DNA of 64,000 nucleotides from Amycolatopsis deserti (GTDB taxonomy: Bacteria; Actinomycetota; Actinomycetes; Mycobacteriales; Pseudonocardiaceae), in assembly GCF_014653945.1 (NCBI RefSeq), contig NZ_BNAU01000003.1, positions 1 to 64,000 of the forward strand. The letters are read 5' to 3'. Numbering within the stretch: position 1 is the stretch's first letter; every line of letters begins with the position of its first letter. This document shows positions 1-10,844 of this stretch, one piece after another. Below the pieces are notes generated by a model, which saw only the letters and a list, made by a program, of their open reading frames with translations, did not search any database and was not told where the DNA came from. The translations under genes were made by a program, and so were the position numbers.

Positions 1-77
1 TGCGGCCCTGGCTCAAGGTGATCGTTCCGGTGTCAGGCGACGGGATGACCACCCAGCTCCGTTTTGGTTCACCGAGC

Positions 78-94
78 AAGCGCCTTCGGCGCTT
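78..94 (-). terminator. Hairpin at the deoA stop codon
   Basis: A 7-bp perfect stem (AAGCGCC/GGCGCTT) with a 3-nt loop overlaps the deoA stop codon. No T-run follows on the minus strand, so it may be a weak or non-canonical terminator or only a 3'-end stabiliser. In the bases to its left (1-77) I recognise no coding sequence. In mycobacteria the next gene after deoA is adenosine deaminase, which would lie outside this window. Confidence 0.4.
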
Positions 95-1367
95 AGCTGA
101 CGCGGTGCAGGATCAAGTTCTTCGGGGCCGGTGCGGTGGCGGTGATCTGCACCGCCGTCGCCAAGGCTTCCAGCGCCGCTGGCACCGCCTCGGGGGTGTC
201 CGTGTGCAGTTCCAGCAGTGGTTGGCCCTCGGTCACCTGGTCGCCCGGCTTGGCCAGGCATCGGATGCCCGCCGCGTGCTGGACCGCGTCCTCCTTGCGT
301 GCCCGGCCCGCGCCCAGGCGCCACGCGGCCACCCCGACCGCGTAAGCGTCCAAAACGGACAGATATCCGGTCGCGGGGGCGGTGAACTCCGTGACGTGCG
401 CGGGTTGCGGCAACGGCGCCGCCGGGTCACCACCCTGGGCGGTGATCATCCGGCACCACGTCTCGTACGCCTCGCCCGACGCCAGCACCGAAACCGGGTC
501 CACCGATATACCCGCGAGCGCCAGCATCTCCCGCGCCAGGGCCACCGTCAGCTCGACCACGTCCGCCGGTCCCCCGCCCTGCAGGACCTCCACCGCCTCG
601 GCGACTTCCACCGCGTTCCCCACAGCGGATCCGAGCGGCGTGTTCATGTCCGTCAGCAACGCGGTCGTGGCCACCCCGTGCGCCGTGCCGATCTCCACCA
701 GCGTCCGGGCCAGCTCCGACGCCTCTTCGACGCTCTTCATGAACGCCCCGGAACCCGCCTTCACGTCCAGGACCAGGCCGGCCGAGCCCTCCGCGATCTT
801 CTTGCTCATGATCGAGCTGGCGATCAACGGCACCGACTCGACCGTGCCCGTCACGTCCCGCAGCGCGTACAGCTTCCGGTCCGCCGGGGCCAATCCGGAA
901 GTCGCCGCGCAGATCACCGCACCGACCGAGTTCAGCTGCGCCGTGATCTCGTCCACGGACAACGACGCCCGCCAGCCGGGAATCGACTCCAGCTTGTCCA
1001 GCGTGCCACCGGTGTGGCCCAGGCCGCGGCCGGACAGCTGGGGCACCGCCGCGCCGCACGTGGCGACCAGCGGGGCCAGCGGCAAGGTGATCTTGTCGCC
1101 GACCCCGCCGGTCGAGTGCTTGTCCACCGTCGGACGATCGACCTCCAACGACAACCGGGTGCCCGAATCGATCATCGCGCCGGTCCAGGTCGCCGTCTCC
1201 CGCGCGTCCATCCCGCGCAGGAACACCGCCATCGCCAGCGCGGCCATCTGCTCCTCGGCCACGTCCCCGCGCGTGTAGGCGTCCACGACCCAGCGGATCT
1301 GCTCGTCGCTCAGCGCACCGCCGTCCCGCTTGGCCCGGATGACGTCGACCGCCGCAAACGCTTTCAC
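93..1367 (-). CDS. deoA: Thymidine phosphorylase
   Basis: Cytosolic enzyme of pyrimidine salvage: thymidine (or deoxyuridine) plus phosphate gives the base and 2-deoxyribose-1-phosphate. The 424-residue product has the normal family length. It carries the phosphate-binding motif KHSTGGVGDK at residues 83-92 and the family signature SGRGLGHTGGTLDKLE at 112-127. The open frame continues further upstream, but the GTG start giving MKAFAAVDVI is preferred because the family begins there and because this GTG overlaps the cdd stop by 4 bp (GTGA), as usual in a coupled operon. It is the last gene of the nucleoside uptake operon, so imported deoxynucleosides can be degraded directly. Confidence 0.95.
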   Translation of the reverse strand: MKAFAAVDVIRAKRDGGALSDEQIRWVVDAYTRGDVAEEQMAALAMAVFLRGMDARETATWTGAMIDSGTRLSLEVDRPTVDKHSTGGVGDKITLPLAPLVATCGAAVPQLSGRGLGHTGGTLDKLESIPGWRASLSVDEITAQLNSVGAVICAATSGLAPADRKLYALRDVTGTVESVPLIASSIMSKKIAEGSAGLVLDVKAGSGAFMKSVEEASELARTLVEIGTAHGVATTALLTDMNTPLGSAVGNAVEVAEAVEVLQGGGPADVVELTVALAREMLALAGISVDPVSVLASGEAYETWCRMITAQGGDPAAPLPQPAHVTEFTAPATGYLSVLDAYAVGVAAWRLGAGRARKEDAVQHAAGIRCLAKPGDQVTEGQPLLELHTDTPEAVPAALEALATAVQITATAPAPKNLILHRVS

Positions 1368-1753
1368 GGCAGGTCCGCGGGACCGAACGCGTCCGGCAGC
1401 ACCGAGGTCATCGGCAGCACCCCGGACGGGGTGTCGACCAGGCACGAACCGCCGCCCAGCTCGAACAGGATCTGCCGGCACCGGCCGCACGGCATCAGCA
1501 GGTCACCGCTGCCCGACCGGCACGCCACTGCCACCAGACGACCCCCACCACTCAGCCGCAACTGCCCGGCCATCGTGCACTCCGCGCACAGCCCGAGCCC
1601 GTAGGAAGCGTTTTCCACGTTGCAGCCGACGACCACCCGGCCGTCGTCCACCAGCCCGGCCACACCGACGTGCAACCCGGAGTAGGGCGCGTACGCGCTC
1701 TTCGCCGCCTCGACGGCCTGAGCGCGCAACGCCTCCCAATCGATCTCGCTCAC
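1364..1753 (-). CDS. cdd: Cytidine deaminase
   Basis: Converts cytidine and deoxycytidine to uridine and deoxyuridine in the cytosol. The 129-residue length is typical of the short homotetrameric bacterial form. The zinc site is intact: C56-A-E58 (E58 being the catalytic proton shuttle) and PCGRC with C89 and C92. The substrate loop CNVENASYG lies at residues 44-52. The GTG start overlaps the upstream permease stop by one base (TAGTG), and its own stop overlaps deoA. Imported cytidine therefore feeds the uridine pool within one operon. Confidence 0.96.
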   Translation of the reverse strand: MSEIDWEALRAQAVEAAKSAYAPYSGLHVGVAGLVDDGRVVVGCNVENASYGLGLCAECTMAGQLRLSGGGRLVAVACRSGSGDLLMPCGRCRQILFELGGGSCLVDTPSGVLPMTSVLPDAFGPADLP

Positions 1754-3021
1754 TAGTCCCCCTCACCACGCCGGTACCGGGCACCGCCGGCCTTCGGTGG
1801 CCGCAGCCGCTGCGACGCCACCGCCAGCACGATCAACGTCACCACGTGCGCGGTGTACGGCGTCAGCTCGCTCGGCAGCGAATCGTTCGACCAGTAGATC
1901 CAGTACAGAACCCCGGCGCCGACGACCCCCAGCGCGGCCGCGATCCACTGCCGCCGGATCAGCTGCACCACGACGATCACGAACAGCAGCAGCACCACGC
2001 CGTACAGCAGCGCGAGCACCGCCCGGCCACCGCCGGACAGCTGCAGACCGTCCGCGTACCCGAACAGCGCGGCACCACCGAGCAGACCGCCCGGCCGCCA
2101 GTTGCCGAAGATCATCGCGGCCAGACCGATGTACCCGCGGCCGTTCGTCTGGTTCTCCAGGTAACCGCCGCCGCCCTGCAGCAGCACCAGCGACGCGCCG
2201 CCCATGCCGGCCAGGCCACCGGAGATCAGCACGCCCAGGTACTTGTGCGCGTACACGTTGATGCCCAGCGACTCGGCCGCTACCGGGTTCTCGCCGCACG
2301 AGCGCAGCCGCAGCCCGAGCCGCGTCCGCCACAGCACCAGGTAGCTCACCGGCACCAGCAGGATCGCGATCATGGTCAGCGGCGCCACCCCGGTGACGAG
2401 CCCGTTGAGCAGGCCAGCCGCGTCCGAGATGAACACCCGCTGCTGGTCCTCCAGATCGGTGAGCCAGTTCGACAGGAACGTCGCCGAGTAGGTGTCGAAC
2501 GTCGGCACCGTGGGCGACTGCCGCGGGTTGCCCGACAGCGGCTCGAAGATCAGCGTCGCCAGGTACTTCGCGACGCCGAGCCCGAGCAGGTTGATCGCCA
2601 CACCGGACACGATGTGGTTGACGTTGAACGTCACCGTCGCGATCGCGTGCAGCAGGCCGCCGAGCGCGCCGAACACGATCGCCGCGCCCAGACCGGCCCA
2701 CGGGCCGCCGTAGTAGGCGCCCCACGCCGCACCCCAGGTGCCGAGGATCATCATGCCCTCGAGACCGATGTTGACCACGCCACCGCGCTCCGACCACAGA
2801 CCGCCGAGCGCGCACAGCAGGATCGGCAGCGCCAGCCGCAGCGCGGTCTGCGCGGTATTGGTCGAGGTCAGCGTGTTGACCCCGGTCAGGTAGGACGCGG
2901 TGGACAGCACCGCGACGATCCCGATCGCCCACAGGACGCCGCGCGCCCAGCCGGGGATCCGGCGCTTGCGCGGGGCCGGCGGCACGGTCAGCGGCGCCGC
3001 GGTTTCCGTCGCGAGACTCAC
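1753..3021 (-). CDS. Nucleoside ABC transporter permease, second subunit (NupQ/YufQ-like)
   Basis: Inner-membrane permease of the BPD_transp_2 type that pairs with the preceding permease, the ATPase and the Bmp lipoprotein to import nucleosides. At 422 residues it is long for the family because of an N-terminal cytosolic extension (about 30 residues, rich in Pro, Arg and Lys) before the first of roughly eight to ten hydrophobic segments. Family motifs are visible, including the glycine-rich GLEGMMILGTWGAAWGAY block and the RSCGENPVAAES stretch near the coupling helix. The GTG start overlaps the previous stop by 4 bp. Nucleoside specificity is inferred from the cdd-deoA linkage and the Bmp protein. 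Confidence 0.88.
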   Translation of the reverse strand: MSLATETAAPLTVPPAPRKRRIPGWARGVLWAIGIVAVLSTASYLTGVNTLTSTNTAQTALRLALPILLCALGGLWSERGGVVNIGLEGMMILGTWGAAWGAYYGGPWAGLGAAIVFGALGGLLHAIATVTFNVNHIVSGVAINLLGLGVAKYLATLIFEPLSGNPRQSPTVPTFDTYSATFLSNWLTDLEDQQRVFISDAAGLLNGLVTGVAPLTMIAILLVPVSYLVLWRTRLGLRLRSCGENPVAAESLGINVYAHKYLGVLISGGLAGMGGASLVLLQGGGGYLENQTNGRGYIGLAAMIFGNWRPGGLLGGAALFGYADGLQLSGGGRAVLALLYGVVLLLFVIVVVQLIRRQWIAAALGVVGAGVLYWIYWSNDSLPSELTPYTAHVVTLIVLAVASQRLRPPKAGGARYRRGEGD

Positions 3022-4105
3022 ACCGCACCCCCTTCACTCACCGAAGCGGGACGTCCGCCCGACAGCGCCCGGCCGACGCGGCGCTGCGCGGCGGCCAGGT
3101 CGGCCCGCTTCACGATCTCGTACGCCACGACGACCGACAGCACGATCGCGCCCTGCATGATCGTCGCGATCTCCTTCGGCACGTCGACCTGCTCCAGCGA
3201 CACCGCCGACTTGTCCAGGAACGCCCACAGCAGCGCGCCGAGCGCGATGCCGCCGGGGTGGTTGCGGCCCAGCAGCGCGACCGCGATGCCGGTGAAGCCG
3301 TAGCCCTGGGTCGAGGTGATGGCGTAGGTGAAGTCGCGGCCGATCAGCTCCGGGATGGCAACCAGGCCGGCCACCGCGCCGGAGAGCAGCATCGCGATCA
3401 GCGTCATCTTCTTCGCGTTGACGCCGCCCGCGGCCGCCGCCGTGGTCGACTCGCCGCTGGCCCGCAGCTCGAAGCCGAACCGGGTGCGGTTGAGCATGAA
3501 CCAGTAGGCGAACCCGATGACCGCGGCGATGATCACGAACCCGAACAGCTCACCGCCGCCGATCGGGATGTTCGGCACCCGGCCGGACGGGGCGATCTCC
3601 TCGGTCTTGAGGTTGTTCCCGGTCAGCACGCCGAACTGGTCGGGGTTGATCAGGAACGCCACGATGCCGCCGACGATCGCGTTGAGCATGATCGTCGAGA
3701 TGACCTCGCTGACCCCGCGGGTCACCTTGAGGATCGCCGGCACCGCCGCGTAGATCGCGCCGGCCAGGGCCGCGACCAAGATGATGAAGACGACGTGGAT
3801 CACCGGGGGCAGCACGATCGCCCCGCCGATGATCGCGGCGACCACGGCGGCGAAGCGGTACTGGCCCTCGACACCGATGTTGAACAGGTTCATCTGGAAG
3901 CCGATGGCCACTGCGAGCCCGGACAGGTAGTAGACCGTCGCCAGGTTCACCGTGTCCACGGCGGTGGTGCCCTTGACGAGCTGGCCGATCATGGTGCCGT
4001 AGGCCTGCAGCGGATCGGCTCCGGAGATCAGCAGCGCGATCGAGCAGATCAGCACCGAGAAGACGATCGCCAGCAGGGGCGGCAGCACCTTGGTGCGCCA
4101 GGAGG

Positions 4106-4109
<4 letters not shown>
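3018..4109 (-). CDS. Nucleoside ABC transporter permease, first subunit (NupP/YufP-like)
   Basis: Integral membrane subunit of the same importer; 363 residues when started at the GTG giving MTSWRTKVLPP. That start is chosen because it overlaps the ATPase stop by 4 bp (GTGA) and because the residues upstream are low-complexity Arg/Pro sequence, not permease. Hydrophobic segments begin almost at once (LLAIVFSVLICSIALLISG). The FELRASGES coupling-helix motif characteristic of BPD_transp_2 permeases is present in the middle of the protein. It forms a heterodimer with the next permease. Confidence 0.9.
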
Positions 4110-5638
<1,529 letters not shown>

Positions 5639-5654
5639 GAGACCCCCGGAAACG

Positions 5655-5699
5655 GCGTCCGGGGCCCGGGAAGGGATCACCCTCCCGAGCCCCGGACGC
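5655..5699 (-). promoter_or_regulatory. Large intercistronic hairpin between bmp and the ATPase gene
   Basis: Nearly perfect inverted repeat of about 18 bp: arms GCGTCCGGGG...CCCGGGAAGGG and CCCTCCCGAG...CCCCGGACGC around a short ATCAC loop. No T-run follows on the minus strand. In importer operons such structures commonly stabilise the upstream binding-protein message or partly terminate transcription, giving more binding protein than ATPase. That role is inferred from position. Confidence 0.7.
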
Positions 5700-5714
5700 G
5701 GCTGAAAAGATCGT

Positions 5715-6857
5715 TTACTTCTGCGGCGTGGACGGGACGGTGATCGCGCCCGAGATGATCGCCTGCTTGTAGCCCTCGAGCTGCGGCTTGATGTCGTCGA
5801 TCTTGCCACCCGATGTCGAGTAGCCGACGCCGTCCACCGCCAGGTCGAAGCGCTTGGGCAGCGAGCTCAGCGTGTTGCCCGCCAGCGCCTGGATGTAGTC
5901 GTACACGGCCACGTCGACCCGCTTGAGCATGGAGGTCATGATGACGTCCTTGTACTCGGCGACGGTCGCCTGGTTGTACTGGTCGGAGTCGACGCCGATG
6001 GCCAGGCCCTTGGCCGCGCTCGCGGCCTGGAAGACGCCCTTACCGGAGGCGCCGGCGGCCTGGTAGACCACGTCGGCACCGGCGGAGAACTCGGCGGCGG
6101 CCTTGATGTTGCCCTTGGCCGGGTCCTGGAAACCGGTGTTGTCACCGGCCGGGGTCAGGTAGTCGCTGGTGATCTGGACCTTGTTCGACGCGGCCTTGGC
6201 GCCCGCGATGAACCCGGCCTCGAACTTCTGGATCAGCGGGGTGTTCACGCCGCCGACGAAGCCGATGTGGCAGTTCTTGCTCTTGTAGACCGCCGCGACG
6301 CCCACCAGGAAGGAGCCCTGCTCCTCGGAGAACACCAGCGGGGTGACGTTCGGCGCCTTGACCGAGTCGTCGTCCACGATGGCGAACTTGGTGTTCGGGA
6401 ACTTCGGTGCGACGGCCTGCACGGCGCTCGCGTAGGCGAAGCCGACGGCCACGATCGGGTTGTACCCGTCGGTCGCCAGCTGGGTCAGCCGCTGCTCCTT
6501 GGCGGCCTCGTCCTCGGTCGGCGACGCGGTGCTCTCCCGGACGTCCTTGACGCCCAGCTCGCTCTTGGCCTTGTCCACGCCCGCGGCGGCGGCGTCGTTG
6601 AACGACGCGTCACCCCGGCCGCCGATGTCGAACGCGAGCCCGACCCGCAGAGCGCTGGCGTCGACCTTGGCGCCGGCGGCGCTCGAGGTCGTGGACGCGG
6701 CGGTGGCCGCGGGCGCCTGTGCCGTGACGCAGGAACCGGCCGCGGCGTTGTTGTTGTTGCTGCTCCCGCTGGTGCCGGAGTCCTTCGCACACCCCGCCAG
6801 CGCGAGCGCCGCCGCCATGGCGGTGGCAGCCAGTGTGGTGGCACGCGTCTTACGCAC
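5715..6857 (-). CDS. BMP/PnrA-family nucleoside-binding lipoprotein
   Basis: Substrate-binding lipoprotein that captures nucleosides outside the membrane and delivers them to the permeases. The 380-residue product has a type II signal peptide with lipobox LAGC, the acylated Cys being residue 23. An Asn/Ala/Ser-rich linker follows, then a periplasmic-binding-like fold of the BMP family with DIGGRGDASFNDAAAAG and FAIVDDDSV stretches. The GTG start is supported by a GGGAGGGAG ribosome site upstream. It is the first gene of the minus-strand operon and is separated from the rest by a strong hairpin. The ligand is inferred from the linked cdd and deoA. Confidence 0.9.
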   Translation of the reverse strand: MRKTRATTLAATAMAAALALAGCAKDSGTSGSSNNNNAAAGSCVTAQAPAATAASTTSSAAGAKVDASALRVGLAFDIGGRGDASFNDAAAAGVDKAKSELGVKDVRESTASPTEDEAAKEQRLTQLATDGYNPIVAVGFAYASAVQAVAPKFPNTKFAIVDDDSVKAPNVTPLVFSEEQGSFLVGVAAVYKSKNCHIGFVGGVNTPLIQKFEAGFIAGAKAASNKVQITSDYLTPAGDNTGFQDPAKGNIKAAAEFSAGADVVYQAAGASGKGVFQAASAAKGLAIGVDSDQYNQATVAEYKDVIMTSMLKRVDVAVYDYIQALAGNTLSSLPKRFDLAVDGVGYSTSGGKIDDIKPQLEGYKQAIISGAITVPSTPQK

Positions 6858-7322
6858 CCTGTCTCTCCCTCCCCGCTGGTGTTCCAGCGGACCCGAGAAC
6901 GACCCGGCTCATTGCCGGGCTCGACGGGCGAACGGTACCCGCCTGTGAGCAAATGGCCATGCCAGAGCCACAGCACGTAACCTAAATGTTTGCTTGTCCT
7001 CCGGCACTGCGACAGTTCAATCACATGGAGTCACCCCCACCCATCCGAGTGAGCGAGATTCACCTCACTTCGCGAAGTTCGCCCGGAGTGCTAACGGGGA
7101 TGAGACCTCCGCCACGCGGACGGTGTCTGGTCGATCACACACACCAACCACAGGTTGAGTGCGGTATGGCGAGCAGGTCTAGCATCCCCTTTATCCAAGC
7201 TCGATGGCCTTGAACACCCCGCCGGGGCGCCTGCGAAGTCCCAGGTGGACGCTCCCCGCGGCCCGGTGGATTCGCAGGTCAGCCGGGCACAGTCCAACCA
7301 CGACGTTGGAGGCCGTACACCG
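6858..7322. other. Divergent intergenic region, bmp and sdh promoters
   Basis: About 465 bp with no credible gene, between the divergent bmp and sdhC genes. It is less GC-rich than its surroundings near the middle (an AAATGTTTGC segment near 6985), as expected for promoters. A plausible sdh promoter is listed separately. I could not fix a convincing promoter for bmp. Confidence 0.5.
7155..7185 (+). promoter_or_regulatory. Candidate promoter of sdhCDAB
   Basis: A TTGAGT hexamer and a TAGCAT hexamer separated by 19 bp, about 140 bp upstream of the sdhC start. The spacing is slightly long for a housekeeping sigma factor, so the assignment is tentative. Confidence 0.35.
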
Positions 7323-7772
7323 ATGTCCACCACGGCGAGCACCGCCGCCGACCAGACGGCGGCGGAGGCGAGCGATCGGGCGGGTGCCTCACGCCGGAGC
7401 GGGACCTTCTACCGGGGTGACCCGGGCATGTGGTCCTGGGTCCTGCACCGGATCACGGGCGTGCTCACCTTCTTCTTCCTGTTCGTCCACGTCCTCGACA
7501 CCGCGCTGGTCCGGGTTTCGCCCGACACCTACAACGAGGTCATCGAGACCTACAAGACCCCGCTGGTCAACCTCATGGAGGTGGGCCTGGTCGGCGCCGT
7601 GCTGTTCCACGCGCTGAACGGCATCCGGGTCCTGCTGGTCGACTTCTGGTCGAAGGGCACCAAGTACCAGAAGCACATGTTGTGGACGATCGCCGTCATC
7701 TGGGTGGTCGTGATGATCCCCGGTGCGATCGCGATGCTGTGGCGCACGGCGTCGGAAATGTTCGGAGGCTGA
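7323..7772 (+). CDS. sdhC: Succinate dehydrogenase cytochrome b556 subunit
   Basis: Membrane anchor of complex II that binds heme b and helps form the quinone site. The 149-residue product has three predicted membrane helices (around residues 36-55, 80-102 and 118-140). The candidate heme-ligand histidine is in the HALNGIRVLLVDFW motif of helix two, and another His (FVHV) lies in helix one. The ATG start is fixed by a GGAGG ribosome site at 7308-7312. An in-frame extension upstream is not used. First gene of sdhCDAB. Confidence 0.93.
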   Translation: MSTTASTAADQTAAEASDRAGASRRSGTFYRGDPGMWSWVLHRITGVLTFFFLFVHVLDTALVRVSPDTYNEVIETYKTPLVNLMEVGLVGAVLFHALNGIRVLLVDFWSKGTKYQKHMLWTIAVIWVVVMIPGAIAMLWRTASEMFGG

Positions 7773-7779
7773 GCGAGAG

Positions 7780-8199
7780 ATGGCAACCGAGACCCTCGCA
7801 CTCGACAAGCCGCGCTCGCCGCGGCGCCCCGCCGCCCGCCGCAGCAACTTCGAGCTCTACAGCTGGCTGTTCATGCGGATCTCCGGCCTCGCGCTGGTCG
7901 TCCTGGTGCTCGGCCACCTGTTCATCATGAACATCCTCGACGGCGGCGTGCACCGGATCAACTGGGGCTTCGTCGCCGGCCGCTGGTCCTCGCCGTTCTG
8001 GCAGACCTGGGACCTGGCGATGCTGTGGCTGGCCCAGCTGCACGGCGGCAACGGCCTGCGCACGATCATCGACGACTACGCCCGCAAGGACAGCACGCGC
8101 TTCTGGCTGAAGATCGTGCTCTACGTGTCGATGGTCCTCATCCTGTTCGTGGGCACCCTGGTGATCTTCACCTTCGACCCCGACATGGCCGGCAGCTGA
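7780..8199 (+). CDS. sdhD: Succinate dehydrogenase membrane anchor subunit
   Basis: Second membrane anchor of complex II; 139 residues, three predicted helices. The family motif is LFMRISGLALVVLVLGHL in helix one, and the second helix region carries QLHGGNGLRTIIDDY with a conserved His. The ATG lies 7 nt after the sdhC stop, next to GGAGG-like sequence inside the end of sdhC. With SdhC it anchors the flavoprotein and iron-sulphur subunits at the cytoplasmic membrane. Confidence 0.93.
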   Translation: MATETLALDKPRSPRRPAARRSNFELYSWLFMRISGLALVVLVLGHLFIMNILDGGVHRINWGFVAGRWSSPFWQTWDLAMLWLAQLHGGNGLRTIIDDYARKDSTRFWLKIVLYVSMVLILFVGTLVIFTFDPDMAGS

Positions 8200-8227
8200 C
8201 CCACCACCACCCGAGGAAGAAGCGGAC

Positions 8228-10015
8228 ATGCAGTTCCACAAGTACGACGTGGTGATCGTGGGCGCCGGTGGCGCCGGTATGCGCGCCGCCATCGAGTCGG
8301 GCCAGCGCGCCCGCACCGCGGTCCTCACCAAGCTCTACCCGACCCGCTCCCACACCGGCGCGGCCCAGGGCGGCATGTGCGCCGCGCTGGCCAACGTCGA
8401 AGAGGACAACTGGGAGTGGCACACGTTCGACACGGTCAAGGGCGGCGACTACCTGACCGACCAGGACGCGGCGGAGATCATGGCCAAGGAGGCCATCGAC
8501 GCCGTGCTCGACCTGGAGAAGATGGGCCTGCCGTTCAACCGGACGCCGGAAGGCAAGATCGACCAGCGGCGGTTCGGCGGGCACACCCGTGACCACGGCA
8601 AGGCCGCTGTGCGCCGGGCCTGCTACGCGGCCGACCGCACCGGTCACATGATCCTGCAGACGCTGTACCAGAACTGCGTCAAGCACGGGATCGAGTTCTT
8701 CAACGAGTTCTACGTGCTCGACATGATCACCACCGAGACCGAGAACGGGCCGGTCGCCACGGGCGCCGTCGCCTACGAGCTCGCGACCGGGGAGATCCAC
8801 GTCTTCCAGGCGAAGGCGGTCGTGTTCGCCACCGGTGGCTTCGGCAAGGTCTTCAAGACCACGTCGAACGCGCACACCCTCACCGGCGACGGCATGGGCA
8901 TCTACTACCGCAAGGGCCTGCCGCTGGAGGACATCGAGTTCTACCAGTTCCACCCGACCGGCCTGGCCGGCCTGGGCATCCTGCTCACCGAGGGCGCCCG
9001 CGGCGAGGGCGCGATCCTGCGCAACGCCTCGGGTGAGCGGTTCATGGAGCGCTACGCCCCCACCATCAAGGACCTCGCGCCGCGCGACATCGTCGCCCGC
9101 TCGATGGTGCTGGAGGTGCTGGAGGGCCGCGGCGCCGGCCCGCACAAGGACTACGTGCTCCTGGACTGCACGCACCTCGGCGCCGAGGTCCTGGAGACCA
9201 AGCTCCCGGACATCACCGAGTTCGCCCGCACCTACCTGGGTGTGGACCCGGTGAAGGAGCCGGTGCCGGTGTACCCCACCGCGCACTACGCGATGGGTGG
9301 CATCCCGACGAACGTGCACGGCGAGGCCCTGCTCGACAACGACACCGTCCTGCCCGGCGCCTACGCCGCCGGTGAGGTCGCGTGCGTGTCGGTGCACGGC
9401 GCGAACCGGCTGGGCACCAACTCGCTGCTGGACATCAACGTGTTCGGCCGCCGCGCCGGTATCGCCGCCGCCGAGTACGCGCAGACCCACGACTTCGTCG
9501 AGCTGCCGGAGAACCCGGCCAAGATGGTCGAGGGCATGGTCGAGCACCTGCGCACCGCGCACGGTGGCGAGCGGGTCGCGGACATCCGCACCGAGCTGCA
9601 GCAGACCATGGACACCAACGCGGCCGTGTACCGCACCGAGGACACGCTGAAGACCGCGCTGACCGACGTCCAGCGGCTCAAGGAGCGCTACGGCCGGATC
9701 TCGATCCAGGACAAGGGCAAGCGGTACAACACCGACCTGCTCGAGGCGATCGAGCTGGGCTTCCTGCTCGACCTGGCCGAGGCCCTGGTCAACGCCGCCC
9801 TGGCGCGCAAGGAGTCCCGTGGCGGGCACGCCCGCGAGGACTACCCGAACCGGGACGACGTCAACTTCATGCGGCACTCGATGTCGTACAAGATTCTGCC
9901 GGACAAGCCGGACCCGGACGCCCCGCTGGGCATCAACGGGTTCATGGCCGACATCCGGCTGGACTACAAGCCGGTGACCTTCACCCGGTACGAGCCGATG
10001 GAGCGGAAGTACTGA
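8228..10015 (+). CDS. sdhA: Succinate dehydrogenase flavoprotein subunit
   Basis: Catalytic subunit oxidising succinate to fumarate with covalently bound FAD. The 595-residue length is standard. It starts with a Rossmann dinucleotide site (VVIVGAGGAGMRAA, residues 8-21) and has the flavinylation His in SHTGAAQGG. The substrate loop HPTGL and the C-terminal HGANRLGTNSLLD FAD motif are present. A GAGGAAGAAG ribosome site precedes the ATG. It lies 28 nt after sdhD and one base before sdhB. Confidence 0.97.
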   Translation: MQFHKYDVVIVGAGGAGMRAAIESGQRARTAVLTKLYPTRSHTGAAQGGMCAALANVEEDNWEWHTFDTVKGGDYLTDQDAAEIMAKEAIDAVLDLEKMGLPFNRTPEGKIDQRRFGGHTRDHGKAAVRRACYAADRTGHMILQTLYQNCVKHGIEFFNEFYVLDMITTETENGPVATGAVAYELATGEIHVFQAKAVVFATGGFGKVFKTTSNAHTLTGDGMGIYYRKGLPLEDIEFYQFHPTGLAGLGILLTEGARGEGAILRNASGERFMERYAPTIKDLAPRDIVARSMVLEVLEGRGAGPHKDYVLLDCTHLGAEVLETKLPDITEFARTYLGVDPVKEPVPVYPTAHYAMGGIPTNVHGEALLDNDTVLPGAYAAGEVACVSVHGANRLGTNSLLDINVFGRRAGIAAAEYAQTHDFVELPENPAKMVEGMVEHLRTAHGGERVADIRTELQQTMDTNAAVYRTEDTLKTALTDVQRLKERYGRISIQDKGKRYNTDLLEAIELGFLLDLAEALVNAALARKESRGGHAREDYPNRDDVNFMRHSMSYKILPDKPDPDAPLGINGFMADIRLDYKPVTFTRYEPMERKY

Positions 10016-10016
10016 C

Positions 10017-10790
10017 ATGACCGCGGTAGCCGAACAGAAGACCGTGAACGGCATTCCCGCGCCGGAGGGCTCGGTCACCATCACGGTGAAGATCCAGCGG
10101 TTCAACCCCGAGGTCGACGACGCGCCGCACTGGGAGTCCTACGAGGTCCCGGCGCTGCCGACCGACCGGGTGCTGAACCTGCTGTTCAACATCAAGAACT
10201 ACGTGGACGGCACGCTGTCGTTCCGCCGGTCGTGCGCGCACGGCATCTGCGGTTCGGACGCGATGCAGATCAACGGCATCAACCGGCTGGCCTGCAAGGT
10301 GCTCGTCAAGGACCTGCTCGCCAAGGAGGGCAAGGAGACCACGGTCACCGTGGCTCCGATCAAGGGCCTGCCGACGCTGAAGGACCTCTACGTCGACATG
10401 GAGCCGTTCTTCGAGGCGTACCGGGCGGTGAAGCCGTACCTGATCACCTACGGCAACGAGCCCACGCGCGAGCGGATCCAGTCGGCGGCCGACCGCGAGC
10501 GGTTCGACGACACCACCAAGTGCATCCTGTGCGCGGCGTGCACCTCGTCGTGCCCGGTGTACTGGAACGACGGGTCGTACTTCGGCCCGGCGGCGATCGT
10601 CAACGCCCACCGGTTCATCTTCGACAGCCGTGACGAGGGCTCCGAGGAGCGGCTGGACATCCTCAACGACGCCGAGGGCGTGTGGCGTTGCCGCACGACC
10701 TTCAACTGCACCGACGCGTGCCCGCGTGGCATCCAGGTGACGAAGGCGATCCAGGAGGTCAAGCGCGCGCTGCTGTTCAAGCGCGTCTGA
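10017..10790 (+). CDS. sdhB: Succinate dehydrogenase iron-sulphur subunit
   Basis: Electron-transfer subunit linking FAD to the quinone site; 257 residues. The N-terminal plant-type ferredoxin domain has CAHGICGSDA plus a downstream Cys for the [2Fe-2S] cluster. The C-terminal domain has CILCAACTSSCP and CRTTFNCTDACP for the [4Fe-4S] and [3Fe-4S] clusters. The ATG follows the sdhA stop after one base. A bidirectional terminator closes the operon. Confidence 0.97.
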   Translation: MTAVAEQKTVNGIPAPEGSVTITVKIQRFNPEVDDAPHWESYEVPALPTDRVLNLLFNIKNYVDGTLSFRRSCAHGICGSDAMQINGINRLACKVLVKDLLAKEGKETTVTVAPIKGLPTLKDLYVDMEPFFEAYRAVKPYLITYGNEPTRERIQSAADRERFDDTTKCILCAACTSSCPVYWNDGSYFGPAAIVNAHRFIFDSRDEGSEERLDILNDAEGVWRCRTTFNCTDACPRGIQVTKAIQEVKRALLFKRV

Positions 10791-10803
10791 GTTCTCCTGC
10801 TGT

Positions 10804-10837
10804 GAAGGCCCCCGTGCTCGTTGGCGCGGGGGCCTTC
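10804..10837. terminator. Bidirectional terminator between sdhB and the VWA gene
   Basis: An 11-bp perfect stem (GAAGGCCCCCG/CGGGGGCCTTC) with a 12-nt loop sits between the convergent stops of sdhB and the VWA gene. Confidence 0.85.
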
Positions 10838-10844
10838 GCCGCGT

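Noticed and set aside
1..77. Beginning of an adenosine deaminase gene expected from synteny
   Set aside because: Only one short minus-strand frame is open and it does not resemble the family N-terminus.
18..1604. A long plus-strand frame opposite deoA and cdd
   Set aside because: Arg/His-rich shadow of well-identified minus-strand genes; no domain is visible.
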